From the NCBI RefSeq assembly GCF_002843305.1, contig NZ_PGSG01000118.1:680-64679 (forward strand): a stretch of DNA of 64,000 nt, in the 5' to 3' direction. The translations under genes and the position numbers were made by a program. The stretch is from Streptomyces barkulensis (GTDB lineage: Bacteria; Actinomycetota; Actinomycetes; Streptomycetales; Streptomycetaceae). The notes below the pieces were generated by a model, which was not told the origin of the DNA, did no database searches, and saw nothing but the letters and a program-made list of their open reading frames with translations. Of this stretch, positions 1-10,800 are shown in pieces. Position 1 is the stretch's first letter; each line of letters opens with the position of its first letter.

Positions 1-3000
1 CGCTGCGGGCCGCGCTGGCGGACGTGGTGGAACGGCACGAGAGCCTGCGCACCGTCTTCGCCGAGGACGGACACGGCCCGCACCAGATCGTCCTCGGACC
101 GCGGCGGGACGCGCCCGGCCTGAAGGTGGTCCCCACCACCGAGGAGAACCTGCGGGCCGACCTGGAGGCCGAGGCCGCCCACCCCTTCGACCTCGCGCGG
201 ACACCCCCGGTGCACGCCCGTCTTCTCGCCCTCGACGAACGCACGCACGTCCTGCTGCTGGTGGTCCACCACATCGCCATGGACGGCTGGTCGGTCCGCC
301 CACTGGTGCGCGACCTGGCCACCGCCTACGCCGCCCGGCGACGCGGCGCGGCCCCGGAACTGCCCGCACCGCGCGTGCAGTACGCCGACTACACCCTGTG
401 GCAGCACGGAGAACTCGGTTCCGAGGACGACCCGGACAGCGCGATCGCCGCTCAGCTGGCCTATTGGCGGGAGGTTCTGGAGGGGTCGCCGGAGGAGCTT
501 GTGCTGCCTGCCGACCGGCCTCGTCCCGCTGTTGCCTCGCATCGTGGGGACAGTGTGCCGATCCTGGTGCCGCCGCGGGTGCACCGGCGGGTGGCGCAGT
601 TGGCGCGGGAGCACCGGGCGACTCCCTTCATGGTGGTGCACGCGGCGCTGGCGGCGCTGCTGACGCGGTTGGGTGCGGGCACGGATGTGCCGATCGGGTC
701 TCCGGTGGCGGGGCGTACCGACGACGCGCTGGACGATCTGGTGGGGTTCTTCGTGAACACGCTGGTGCTGCGGACCGACACCTCGGGTGATCCGAGTTTC
801 GCGGAGTTGCTGGAGCGGGTGCGGGCCGTCGATCTGGGGGCCTACGCGCACCAGGACCTCCCCTTCGAACGACTGGTGGAGGTACTCAACCCGGCACGCT
901 CACTGGCCCGCCACCCGCTGTTCCAGGTGCTGCTGGCCTTCAACAACGGCACGGTGCACGCCGACGTCCCCGCCGACCGGGCCTCGGACGTCCTGGTCCG
1001 GCCCATGACGGTAGAGACCTCGGCGGCCAAGTTCGACCTGTCGCTGTCCTTCAACGAGGACCGGGCGGCCGACGGCTCGGCGGCGGGCATCCGGGGCGTG
1101 CTGGAGTACAGCACCGACCTGTTCGACGAGGACACGGCCCACAGGATCGTCCGGTACTTCCTCCGGCTGCTCGGCGCGGCGGTCGAGCGGCCCCACACAC
1201 CGCTGACCGGGATCCCGGTCCTGAGCGAGCGGGAGCGGAACGAACTGCTCGTCCGGCGCAACGACACGGCTCGCGCACCGTCCCGGGTCCCGCCGCTGCG
1301 GCGCTTCGAGGAACAGGCCGCCCGGACCCCGCACGCCACGGCCCTGGTCGACGGCGAGGAGCGGATCGACTACGCCGGACTCGACGAGCGGGCCAACCGG
1401 CTGGCCGCACTGCTGTCGGAGAACGGCCCGGCACGGCGCGGACCGGTCGCGGTCGCGCTGCGACGCGGCGCCCTGCTGCCGGCGGTGCTGCTCGCCGTCT
1501 GGAAGGCGGGGCTGCACTACCTGCCCCTGGACCCCGGACATCCCAAGGACCGGCTGGCGGACATCCTCGCCGACTGCGCGCCGGGGTGCGTGGTCACCAC
1601 CGCGGACCTCGCCGGGGACCTTCCGGCCGGCCCGGCCCCGCTGCTCGTCCTGGACGACCCGGACACCGCCCGGCGGCTGGCCGCCCTGCCCGGCACCCCA
1701 CCGGCCGGGGCCGCCCATGCCCGGGAACACCCGGAAGAACTGGCCTACACCATCTACACCTCCGGTTCCACCGGCCGGCCCAAGGGCGTCATGGTGACCA
1801 GGGCCGGCGTGGCCAACTTCCTCGCCGACATGACCGAGCGGCTGGACATGGGGCCGAACGACCGGCTGCTGGCGGTCACGACGGTCTCCTTCGACATCGC
1901 CGTCCTGGAACTCCTCGCCCCCCTGCTCACCGGCGGCTCGGTCGTCCTGGCCGACGGCACGGCCCAGCGCGACCCCGCGGCCGTGAGATCCCTGTGCGCC
2001 CGTGAGGGCGTGACGGTCGTACAGGCCACCCCCGGCTGGTGGCACGCCATGGCCGTGGACGGAGGCCTGGACATCACCGGCCTGCGGGTGCTCGTGGGGG
2101 GCGAGGCCCTGCCGGCCTCCCTGGCCCGCGCCCTCCTGGAACCCGGCCGCGCGCCGTCGGACGGACACCTGCTCAATCTCTACGGGCCGACGGAGACCAC
2201 CGTCTGGTCCACCGCCGCCCGCATCACCACCGAAGCGCTGGACGCGCGCGGCGGATCGGTGCCCACGGGAACACCGATCGCCAACACGGCCGCCTATGTG
2301 CTGGACGCCGCGCTCCAGCCGGTGCCGGACGGAGTGCCGGGAGAGCTGTACATCGCCGGCGCGGGCGTGGCCCGCGGCTATCTGGGGCGGCCGGGGATGA
2401 CCGCGGAGCGGTTTTCGGCCTGTCCGTTCGGGGGGCCGGGGGAGCGGATGTACCGCACCGGCGACCTGGCCCGCTGGCGGTCCGACGGAAACCTGGAGTA
2501 CCTGGGCCGGACCGACGACCAGGTCAAGGTCCGCGGCTTCCGCATCGAGCTGGGCGAGGTCGAGAGGGCGCTGGCGGACGCTCCCGGGGTCGGCCGGGCC
2601 GCCGCGGCCGTGCGCCCGGACCCGGCCGGCTCCGCACGTCTGGTCGGTTATGTGGTGCCGGCGGCCGGGGTGGGGGAGCTGGACCGGGGTGCGGTGTCGG
2701 CGGCGGTGGCGGGGGTGCTGCCGGAGTACATGGTGCCTTCCGCCCTGGTGGTGCTGGAGGGCTTGCCGTTGACGGCCAACGGCAAGCTGGACCGGGCGGC
2801 GCTGCCGGTGCCGGAGTTCACGGTGGGGCGGGGGCCGGGGCGGGCGCCGCGGGGGCCGCGCGAGGAGATTCTGTGCGGGCTGTTCGCCGAGGTGCTCGGG
2901 GTGCCCGAGGTCGGTGTGGACGACGACTTCTTCGCCCTGGGCGGACACTCCCTGCTGGCCACCGGGCTGGTCGCACGTGTCCGCGGCACGCTCGGCGTCG

Positions 3001-6000
3001 AACTGGGCGTCCGGGAGGTCTTCGAGGCGCCGACGGTGGCGGGCCTGGACGCGGCGCTGTCCCGGGCGGAAGGCACCGGGGCCCGGCTGCGGCCGGCCGA
3101 TCCGCGGCCCGGACGGCTGCCGCTGTCCTACGCCCAGCAGCGCCTGTGGTTCGTGCAGCAACTGGAGGGGCCCAGTGCCACGTACAACATCCCGCTGGCG
3201 CTGCGGCTGACCGGGCCCCTGGACGTGGCCGCGCTGCGGGCCGCGCTGGCGGACGTGGTGGAACGGCACGAGAGCCTGCGCACCGTCTTCGCCGAGGACG
3301 GACACGGCCCGCACCAGATCATCCTGCCCACCGCCGGCCACCCGGCCCCCTCCGTCGAACCGGTCCGCACCGACGAGGGGGAACTCCCCCGGATGCTGAG
3401 GGAGGCGGCCGACCACGCGTTCCGGCTGGACAGCGAACCACCGCTGCGCGCACACCTGTTCGCCACGGCACCCGACGAGCACGTCCTGCTGCTGGTCATG
3501 CACCACATCGCCACCGACGCCTGGTCACAGCGGCCGCTGATCACCGGCCTGGCCACCGCCTACGCCGCGCGCCACGCCGGTGAGGCGCCGGCCTGGCGGC
3601 CGCTGCCGGTCGGGTACGCCGACTACGCCCTGTGGCAGCGGGCCCGCCTGGGGGACGAGCGGGAGGCCGACAGCGAGCTGGCCGCTCAGCTGGCCTATTG
3701 GCGGGAGGTTCTGGAGGGGTCGCCGGAAGAGCTTGTGCTGCCTGCCGACCGGCCTCGTCCCGCTGTTGCCTCGCATCGTGGGGACAGTGTGCCGATCCTG
3801 GTGCCGGCGCGGGTGCACCGGCGGGTGGCGCGGTTGGCGCGGGAGCACCGGGCGACTCCCTTCATGGTGGTGCACGCGGCGCTGGCGGCGCTGCTGACGC
3901 GGTTGGGTGCGGGTACGGATGTGCCGATCGGGTCTCCGGTGGCGGGGCGTACCGACGACGCGCTGGACGATCTGGTGGGGTTCTTCGTGAACACGCTGGT
4001 GCTGCGGACCGACACCTCGGGTGATCCGAGTTTCGCGGAGTTGCTGGAGCGGGTGCGGTCCGTCGATCTGGGGGCCTACGCGCACCAGGACCTCCCCTTC
4101 GAACGACTGGTGGAACTCCGCGACCCCGAGCGCTCACTGGCCCGCCACCCGCTGTTCCAGGTGGCACTGAACTTCGACACGGCCGAGACGGCCGGAGCGC
4201 GCGAAGCCGCACCCGGGCCGGACGGGCTGGACGGACTGACGGTGAGCAGGGAACGGCTCGGGGTCACGACGTCGAAGTTCGACCTCACCTTCGCGCTCAC
4301 GGAGGCACGCACCCGCGACGGTCGCGCCGACGGGCTGCGGGGGGTGCTGGAGTACAGCACCGACCTGTTCGACCGGAGCACCGCCCAGCGGCTGGTGGAG
4401 CGGTTCGTCCGCCTGCTGGAGGCCGTCGCGCAGGCGCCCGGCACCACCCTCGGCGAGATCGACGTCCTGCTGCCGGGCGAGCGCGAACTCCTGGAAGGAG
4501 CGTGGAGCGAACCCGACCCCGAACCGGAGACCGCCGGGCCCGTCCGGAGCGGTGCCCACTTCCCGGAGCTGTTCGAGAAGCAGGCCGCCCTCACCCCGCA
4601 CGCGCCGGCGGTCCGGGACGGCGACCTGGAGGTCACCTACGCCGAACTGAACGCCCGGGCCAACCGGCTGGCCCGACTGCTCGCCGCAAGGGGAGCCGGG
4701 CCCGAGACCACCGTCGCGGTCCTGCTGCCGCGCGGCGTCGAGCTGATCACCGCACTGGTGGCGGTCCAGAAGGCCGGGGCCGCGTACGTCCCCATGGACA
4801 CCGGGCTGCCCACCGAGCGGATCGCCCACATGCTGGACGACGCCGGCCCGGCGCTCGTCGTGACCCTGGCCGGGACGCGGGAGGCGCTTCCGGCCGGACC
4901 GGTCCCCGTGCTCTGCCTGGACGCCCCGGACACCGGGACCGCGCTCGCCGGCCTCGACGCCGCCGACCGCCGCGTGCCGGCCGGGGAGCGCAACCCGGCC
5001 TATGTCGTCTACACCTCCGGGTCCACCGGCACACCGAAGGGCGTCGTGATCGAGCAGCGGTCCCTGGCGGCCTTCCTGGTTCGCTCGGCCGCCCGGTACC
5101 GCGGCGCCGCGGGAACCGCGCTGCTGCACGGCTCCCCGGCCTTCGACCTCACGGTGACCACGCTGTTCACCCCGCTGATCGCCGGCGGCCGCATCGTGGT
5201 GGCGGACCTGGACGCGGCGGAGGACGACGCCCCGGACAGGCCCGACCTGCTGAAGGTCACACCGTCCCACCTCGCGTTCCTGGACGGCATCGCCTCCTGG
5301 GCGGCTCCCACCGCCGATCTGGTCGTCGGGGGCGAGCAGCTCACCGCAGCGCGACTGGCCCGGCTGCGCCGGGCGCGTCCCGGAACGCGGGTCTACAACG
5401 ACTACGGGCCGACCGAGGCGACCGTCAGCTGCGCGGACTTCGTCCTGGAACCGGGGGCCGAGCCGCCCGCGGACATCGTGCCGATCGGACGCCCCCTGGC
5501 GGGCCACCGGCTGTTCGTTCTGGACGCCGCACTCCAGCCGGTGCCGATCGGCGTCCCCGGAGAGCTGTACATCGCCGGCGTGGGCCTGGCCCGCGGCTAT
5601 CTGGGGCGGCCGGGGATGACCGCGGAGCGGTTCGTGGCCTGTCCGTTCGGGGAGCCGGGGAAGCCGGGGGAGCGGATGTACCGCACCGGCGACCTGGCCC
5701 GCCGGCGGCCCGACGGAAACCTGGAGTACCTGGGCCGGACCGACGAGCAGGTCAAGGTCCGCGGCTTCCGCATCGAGCCGGGAGAGATCGAGGCGGCGCT
5801 GCTCGAACGCCCGGAGGTCGGCCGGGCCGCCGTCGTCCTGCGGGAGGAGCGGCTGGTCGCCTACGTGGAGGTCCCACCGGCCGCGTTCGACGAGGCCGCG
5901 CTCCGGGAACGGCTCGTCGCCCGGCTGCCGCGGTACATGGTCCCGTCCGCGATCGTCCGGCTGGACGGCCTGCCGCTGGCTCCCGGCGGGAAGCTCGACC

Positions 6001-7805
6001 ACAAGGCGCTGCCGCAGCCCCCGGCGCCCGCGGACAAGGACCCGCACGGCCACCGGGCACCGCGGGACGCCTGGGAGCGGGTGCTGTGCGAGGCGTTCGG
6101 GGAGGTGCTCGGCGTCGCGCGGGTCGGCGCGGACGACGACTTCTTCATGCTCGGCGGCGACAGCATCGGCTCCATCCAGCTCGTCGGCCGGGTACGCAGG
6201 GTGGGCGGCCGTATAACCGTCCGCGACGTCTTCGAACGGCGTACGCCGGCCGCGCTCGCCGACCGCTCCCGGGAGAGCGCCCCGGCCTCCGGCGTCCTCG
6301 GCGGCCGGGCCGACGGCCCGGTGCCGCCGACGCCGGTCAGCTCCTGGCTGGCCGAGCGGGGCGGCGCGGTCGAGGGCTACAACCAGTCCGTGCTGCTGCG
6401 TGTGCCGGCGGAATCGCGCGAGACCGTTCCGGCCGGTGCCCTCCAGGCGCTGCTGGACCACCACGACGCGCTGCGGATGCGGGCCGAACCGGCGGCCGGA
6501 CACTGGCGGATGGAGATCGGCGAGGCGGGCGGCGTGGACGCGGCCGCCCTCCTGGAGCGGGTGCCGGCCGCGGACGTCCCGCAGGAGGAACTGGACCGGC
6601 TGATCCGCGCGCGCTGCGCCGCGGCCCGCGAACGGCTCGCCCCCGGCGAGGGCCGCATGCTGCGCGCCGTCTGGTTCGACAGGGGGGCGCAGGAGCCGGG
6701 GTACCTCGCGCTCGTCGCCCACCACCTGGTCGTGGACGGGGTGTCCTGGCGCATCCTCACCGCCGACCTCGGCGAGGCGTGGCAGGCCGTCGCCGACGGC
6801 CGGGAGCCCCGGCTCGACCGGGTGGGCACCCCGCTGAGGATCTGGGCGCAGCGGCTGTCGGAACTCGCCGGCGACCCGCGCCGCATCGAGCAGTGCGCCT
6901 ACTGGGAGGAGCAGTCGGCGCGGCCCTGGGAGGCCGGGAGGATCGACCCGGCCGTGGACGACAGAAGCACCGAGGGGGCGCTCTCCCTCACCCTCCCCGC
7001 CGAAGCCACCCGGGCCGTGCTGGGGCCGGTGCCCGCCGCGCTGGGCACCGAGGTGACCGCGGTCCTGCTGGGGGCGTTCGCCGCCGCCGTGCGGCGGTGG
7101 CGGCCCGCGGAGGCGACGGACGCAGTCACGGTGGGGCTGGAGGGCCACGGCCGCGAGGAGGAGATCGTCCCCGGGGCCGACCTCTCCCGCACGGTCGGCT
7201 GGTTCACCGCCGCCCACCCGGTCCGGGTCCCGGCCGCCGGGCCGGACGACGAGCGGGCCGGCGTACTGCGGTCGGTCGGCGAGGTACTGGACCGCGTACC
7301 GGACGCCGGCCTCGGCTACGGCATGCTGCGGTACCTCAATCCGCGGACCCGGGAACGGCTCGCCTCCCGCCCCGCACCGCGCTACGGCTTCAACTACCTG
7401 GGGCGGTTCGGCGGATCGGGCGGCGGCAGGGACGGGGCGGACGAAACCGCGGAGACCTTCGACTGGTCACCGGTGGGCAGCGGCGTCGCGGGCCAGCCCG
7501 GCGGACTCCCGCTCGCTCACGAGATCGAGGTCAACGCGGTCGCCGCGGACGGCCCCGGCGGCCCCCGCCTGATCGCCACCTGGTCCTGGGCCGGCCGGCT
7601 GCACCGGGAGGAGGATGTCCGCGAACTGGCGGAACTGTGGTTCCGGGAACTGCGCGAACTGGCCTCCGCCGAGTGGACCCCGGCCACGCCCCGGCTCCCC
7701 GCGTCCCGGCCCCCGGCGGCCGCGGAACCGGAAGCCGCCGGCCCTCTGGTCGAACTCTCCGACACCGAACTCGACCAGCTCGAAGCAGAGTGGAAGGCAC
7801 AGTGA
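1..7805 (+). CDS. Non-ribosomal peptide synthetase, C-terminal part (C-A-T-C-A-T-E), 5' end outside window
   Basis: This large cytoplasmic synthetase adds two residues to a growing lipopeptide. It is open from base 1 (frame starts at base 3), so the true start lies upstream. Domains: condensation 1-1230 (HHIAMDGWS), adenylation 1290-2810 (YTSGSTGRPKG), carrier near 2840-3060 (LGGHS), condensation 3105-4440 (HHIATDAWS), adenylation 4555-6030, carrier 6055-6270 (LGGDS) and epimerase 6310-7660 (HHLVVDGVSW, then YGFNYLGRF). Aligned by eye to GrsA, pocket residues read D-I-L-Q-L-G-L-V-W for the first A domain, the classical Gly type, and D-L-T-K-V-G-D-V-S for the second, an Asp/Asn-type pattern. 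The terminal epimerase implies that a D-residue is passed on. Gly then D-Asn fits LptC of A54145 and CdaPS2 of CDA. The two C domains share a nearly identical block. The stop overlaps the next start (TGATG). Confidence 0.95.
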   Translation, partial: LRAALADVVERHESLRTVFAEDGHGPHQIVLGPRRDAPGLKVVPTTEENLRADLEAEAAHPFDLARTPPVHARLLALDERTHVLLLVVHHIAMDGWSVRPLVRDLATAYAARRRGAAPELPAPRVQYADYTLWQHGELGSEDDPDSAIAAQLAYWREVLEGSPEELVLPADRPRPAVASHRGDSVPILVPPRVHRRVAQLAREHRATPFMVVHAALAALLTRLGAGTDVPIGSPVAGRTDDALDDLVGFFVNTLVLRTDTSGDPSFAELLERVRAVDLGAYAHQDLPFERLVEVLNPARSLARHPLFQVLLAFNNGTVHADVPADRASDVLVRPMTVETSAAKFDLSLSFNEDRAADGSAAGIRGVLEYSTDLFDEDTAHRIVRYFLRLLGAAVERPHTPLTGIPVLSERERNELLVRRNDTARAPSRVPPLRRFEEQAARTPHATALVDGEERIDYAGLDERANRLAALLSENGPARRGPVAVALRRGALLPAVLLAVWKAGLHYLPLDPGHPKDRLADILADCAPGCVVTTADLAGDLPAGPAPLLVLDDPDTARRLAALPGTPPAGAAHAREHPEELAYTIYTSGSTGRPKGVMVTRAGVANFLADMTERLDMGPNDRLLAVTTVSFDIAVLELLAPLLTGGSVVLADGTAQRDPAAVRSLCAREGVTVVQATPGWWHAMAVDGGLDITGLRVLVGGEALPASLARALLEPGRAPSDGHLLNLYGPTETTVWSTAARITTEALDARGGSVPTGTPIANTAAYVLDAALQPVPDGVPGELYIAGAGVARGYLGRPGMTAERFSACPFGGPGERMYRTGDLARWRSDGNLEYLGRTDDQVKVRGFRIELGEVERALADAPGVGRAAAAVRPDPAGSARLVGYVVPAAGVGELDRGAVSAAVAGVLPEYMVPSALVVLEGLPLTANGKLDRAALPVPEFTVGRGPGRAPRGPREEILCGLFAEVLGVPEVGVDDDFFALGGHSLLATGLVARVRGTLGVELGVREVFEAPTVAGLDAALSRAEGTGARLRPADPRPGRLPLSYAQQRLWFVQQLEGPSATYNIPLALRLTGPLDVAALRAALADVVERHESLRTVFAEDGHGPHQIILPTAGHPAPSVEPVRTDEGELPRMLREAADHAFRLDSEPPLRAHLFATAPDEHVLLLVMHHIATDAWSQRPLITGLATAYAARHAGEAPAWRPLPVGYADYALWQRARLGDEREADSELAAQLAYWREVLEGSPEELVLPADRPRPAVASHRGDSVPILVPARVHRRVARLAREHRATPFMVVHAALAALLTRLGAGTDVPIGSPVAGRTDDALDDLVGFFVNTLVLRTDTSGDPSFAELLERVRSVDLGAYAHQDLPFERLVELRDPERSLARHPLFQVALNFDTAETAGAREAAPGPDGLDGLTVSRERLGVTTSKFDLTFALTEARTRDGRADGLRGVLEYSTDLFDRSTAQRLVERFVRLLEAVAQAPGTTLGEIDVLLPGERELLEGAWSEPDPEPETAGPVRSGAHFPELFEKQAALTPHAPAVRDGDLEVTYAELNARANRLARLLAARGAGPETTVAVLLPRGVELITALVAVQKAGAAYVPMDTGLPTERIAHMLDDAGPALVVTLAGTREALPAGPVPVLCLDAPDTGTALAGLDAADRRVPAGERNPAYVVYTSGSTGTPKGVVIEQRSLAAFLVRSAARYRGAAGTALLHGSPAFDLTVTTLFTPLIAGGRIVVADLDAAEDDAPDRPDLLKVTPSHLAFLDGIASWAAPTADLVVGGEQLTAARLARLRRARPGTRVYNDYGPTEATVSCADFVLEPGAEPPADIVPIGRPLAGHRLFVLDAALQPVPIGVPGELYIAGVGLARGYLGRPGMTAERFVACPFGEPGKPGERMYRTGDLARRRPDGNLEYLGRTDEQVKVRGFRIEPGEIEAALLERPEVGRAAVVLREERLVAYVEVPPAAFDEAALRERLVARLPRYMVPSAIVRLDGLPLAPGGKLDHKALPQPPAPADKDPHGHRAPRDAWERVLCEAFGEVLGVARVGADDDFFMLGGDSIGSIQLVGRVRRVGGRITVRDVFERRTPAALADRSRESAPASGVLGGRADGPVPPTPVSSWLAERGGAVEGYNQSVLLRVPAESRETVPAGALQALLDHHDALRMRAEPAAGHWRMEIGEAGGVDAAALLERVPAADVPQEELDRLIRARCAAARERLAPGEGRMLRAVWFDRGAQEPGYLALVAHHLVVDGVSWRILTADLGEAWQAVADGREPRLDRVGTPLRIWAQRLSELAGDPRRIEQCAYWEEQSARPWEAGRIDPAVDDRSTEGALSLTLPAEATRAVLGPVPAALGTEVTAVLLGAFAAAVRRWRPAEATDAVTVGLEGHGREEEIVPGADLSRTVGWFTAAHPVRVPAAGPDDERAGVLRSVGEVLDRVPDAGLGYGMLRYLNPRTRERLASRPAPRYGFNYLGRFGGSGGGRDGADETAETFDWSPVGSGVAGQPGGLPLAHEIEVNAVAADGPGGPRLIATWSWAGRLHREEDVRELAELWFRELRELASAEWTPATPRLPASRPPAAAEPEAAGPLVELSDTELDQLEAEWKAQ
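447..880 (+). repeat. Long near-identical repeat, copy 1 (in first condensation domain)
   Basis: This 434-base block is repeated at 3681-4114 with about six base differences and no gaps. It covers the middle of the condensation domain. Its codon third positions include many T and A (TAT, GTT, CTT, CCT, GCT, CAT, AGT), unlike flanking DNA. The third comparable condensation domain at 11570-12000 lacks it. Confidence 0.95.
3681..4114 (+). repeat. Long near-identical repeat, copy 2 (in second condensation domain)
   Basis: This is the second copy of the block at 447-880. A further exact match of at least 89 bases (1-89 with 3232-3320) lies before it, while the DNA between (90-446 with 3321-3680) is clearly different. 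The mosaic suggests gene conversion. Confidence 0.95.
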
Positions 7806-10800
7806 TGAGCCGATCCCTGCAGGACGTCCTGCCCCTTTCCCCGCTGCAGGAGGGGCTGCTCTTCCACAGCGAGTACGTCGGCGACGAGGCCGTCGACGTC
7901 TACACCGTCCAGAACGAGGTGGAGCTGCACGGCCCGCTGGACGTGCCGGCGCTGCGCGCGGCCGCCGAGGCGCTGCTGCGGCGCCACGACAACCTCCGGG
8001 CGGGCTTCGCGACCCGCGCCCTGAAGGACCCGGTGCAGTTCGTCCCCAGGGAGGTCGACCTCCCCTGGGAGGAGGCCGACCTGCGCGCGGCCGCCGACCC
8101 GGAGGCGGAGGCGGCACGACGGCTGGACGAGCACCGCTGGCGCCGCTTCCGGCCCTCCAAACCGCCGCTGGTGCGGTTCCTGCTGCTGCGCACGGCGGAG
8201 GACCGCCACCGGTTCGCCCTCACCAACCACCACATCCTGCTGGACGGTTGGTCGATGCCGATGCTCCTGCGCGAACTCATGCTGCTCTACCGCACCGGCG
8301 GCGACACCTCCGTCCTGCCGCCGGTGCGCCGCTACCGGGACTACCTGGCCTGGCTGGGCCGGCGGGACGAGCGGGCCGCACGGGACGCCTGGCGGCAGGC
8401 GCTGGAGGGGCTGAGCGAGCCCACCCTCCTCGCCCCGCGGGCCGAGCGGGCCGCGGAGGCGCCGCGGTGGCTGGACTTCGAACTGCCCGCGGCGGTCTCG
8501 GCCGGGCTGACGGAGGCCGCCCGCGGCGCCGGCCTCACCCTCAACACCGTCGTACAGGGGCTGTGGGCGCTGGCCCTCGCCCGCACCACCGGCAGCCAGG
8601 ACGTGGTGTACGGGGTGGTCGTCTCCGGCCGGCCGCCGGAGCTGGACGGCGTCGAGTCCATGATCGGCCTGTTCGCCAACACCCTCCCGCTACGGGCCCG
8701 GATGCCCGTGGACGAACCACTGACGGACTTCCTGCGGCGGTTGCAGCGCGAGCAGAGCGCCCTTCTGGACCACCAGCACCTGCGGCTGGCCGACATCCAG
8801 AACCTGGCCGGCCGGGGCGAACTGTTCGACTCGATGATGGCGTTCGAGAACTACCCGGCCGGGCCCGCGGAGGAACCCGCCGGCGGATTCCCCGTCACGC
8901 CGCAACGCGTGCGCGTGGCGGCCTCGAAGATGCGCGACGCCATGCACTACCCGCTCGGCCTGCTCGCCTCCCCCGGCCCGCCGATGCGGTTCCGCATCGG
9001 CCACCGGCCCAGCGCGGTGACGTCCCGCCGGGCAGCCGCCCTGCGCGATCGCCTGCTGAAGCTCGCCGACGCCTTCCTGGAGACGCCGAACCTGCCCCTG
9101 GGCCGGCTCGACGTCCTCGACGACGCCGAGCGAACCCTGGTGCTGGAGAAGTTCAACGACACCGCACGCGAGGTCGAGGACACCACCGCCACCGAGCTGT
9201 TCCTCGGGCAGGCCGCCCGCACCCCCGAACGGATCGCCGTGGAGACGGCCGACCGCGGCATCGACTACGCCCGGCTCGCCGACCACTCGGGACGGCTGGC
9301 CCGTCTGCTGGTGGAGCGCGGAGCACGGATCGAGCGCTTCGTCGCACTGGCACTGCCGCGCTCGCCGGAACTGGTCGAGGCCGCGCTGGCGGTGTGGCAG
9401 ACCGGTGCCGCCTACATACCGATCGACCCCGGCCATCCGGCCGACCGGCTCGCCCGGCTGCTGCGGGAGGCCGAGCCGCTCCTCACCGTCACCACCGCGG
9501 ACCTGGCCGGCCGGCTGCCGGCCGGTCTCCCGCTGCTGATCCTGGACTCCCCGGAGACGGCCACCGCGCTGGAGGCGCTGCCCGGCGGCCCGCTGGGCGA
9601 CGGCGAGCGCCCCTCGCCGCCGGATCCGGGGAACGCCGCGTACGCCATCTACACCTCCGGCTCGACCGGCCGGCCCAAGGGCGTGGTGGCCACTCACCGG
9701 TCCCTCGTCGGCTACCTGCTGCGCGGGTCCGAGGAGTACCCCGCCGACGGGCGCTCCCTGGTGCACTCGCCGGTCTCCTTCGACCTCACGGTCGGAGCCC
9801 TCTACGTTCCGCTGGTCAGCGGGGGCACGGTCCGCCTCGCCTCACTGGAGGACGAGCCGGTCCTGCGTCCCGGCGAGACGCCCCCGGACTTCATGAAGGC
9901 GACCCCCAGCCACCTTTCGATGCTCGAGGAACTGCCGGAGGCGGTGAGCCCGGCCAAGGCGATCACTTTCGGCGGCGAACAGCTCACCGGCCGGCACCTG
10001 CGGCACTGGCGCGCCGGCCGCCCGGACGTCACCGTCTACAACGTCTACGGGCCCACCGAGACGACCGTGAACTGCTCCGAGCACAGAATCGCCCCGCACG
10101 AGCCGGTCGGCGACGGCCCGGTGCCCATCGGCCGGCCGCTGTGGAACACCCGCCTGTACGTCCTCGGCCCCGGCCTGGTCCCGGTGCCGGTCGGCGTCCC
10201 CGGAGAGCTGTACGTCGCCGGCTCCGGCCTGGCCCGCGGCTACCTCCGCGACCCGGGCAGGACCGCCGAGCGGTTCGTGGCCTGCCCGTTCGGGGGGCCG
10301 GGGGAGCGGATGTACCGCACCGGCGACCTGGTGCGGTGGAACGGGGAAGGCCTGCTGGAGTACCTCGGCCGGGCGGACGACCAGATCAGCCTGCGGGGTT
10401 TCCGGGTGGAACCCGGAGAGGTGGAGGCGGCGCTGGCGGCCCATCCCGCCGTCCGCCGGGCCGTGGTGGTGGTGCGGGAGGACGGGGCGGGCGACGCCCG
10501 GCTGGTCGGCTACGCCGTCCCCGCCGGGGAGGGCGCGTCCCCCTCCGCCCCGGCCGGGTCCGGCACCGCACTGCCCACGGAACGGATCATGGAGCATCTG
10601 CGCCGGGTACTGCCGCCTTACATGGTGCCCTCACACCTGGTCGGGATGCCCGCACTGCCCGTCACGCGCAACGGCAAGATCGACCGCTCCGCGCTGCCGG
10701 AACCCGCCGTCGAGGGCGCCTTCGCCGGAGGACTGCCCAGGTCCCCGCGCGAGGAGATCCTGTGCGGGCTGTTCGCCGAGGTGCTCCGGCGCCCACTGGT

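Noticed and set aside
900..3506. 868-aa open frame on the minus strand
   Set aside because: It lies opposite the NRPS gene, has no domains, and mirrors the GC-rich codons of the real frame.
4502..7804. Upstream extension of the second NRPS frame
   Set aside because: The frame stays open through the first NRPS by GC bias, but only the sequence after the ATG at 7805 has domains.
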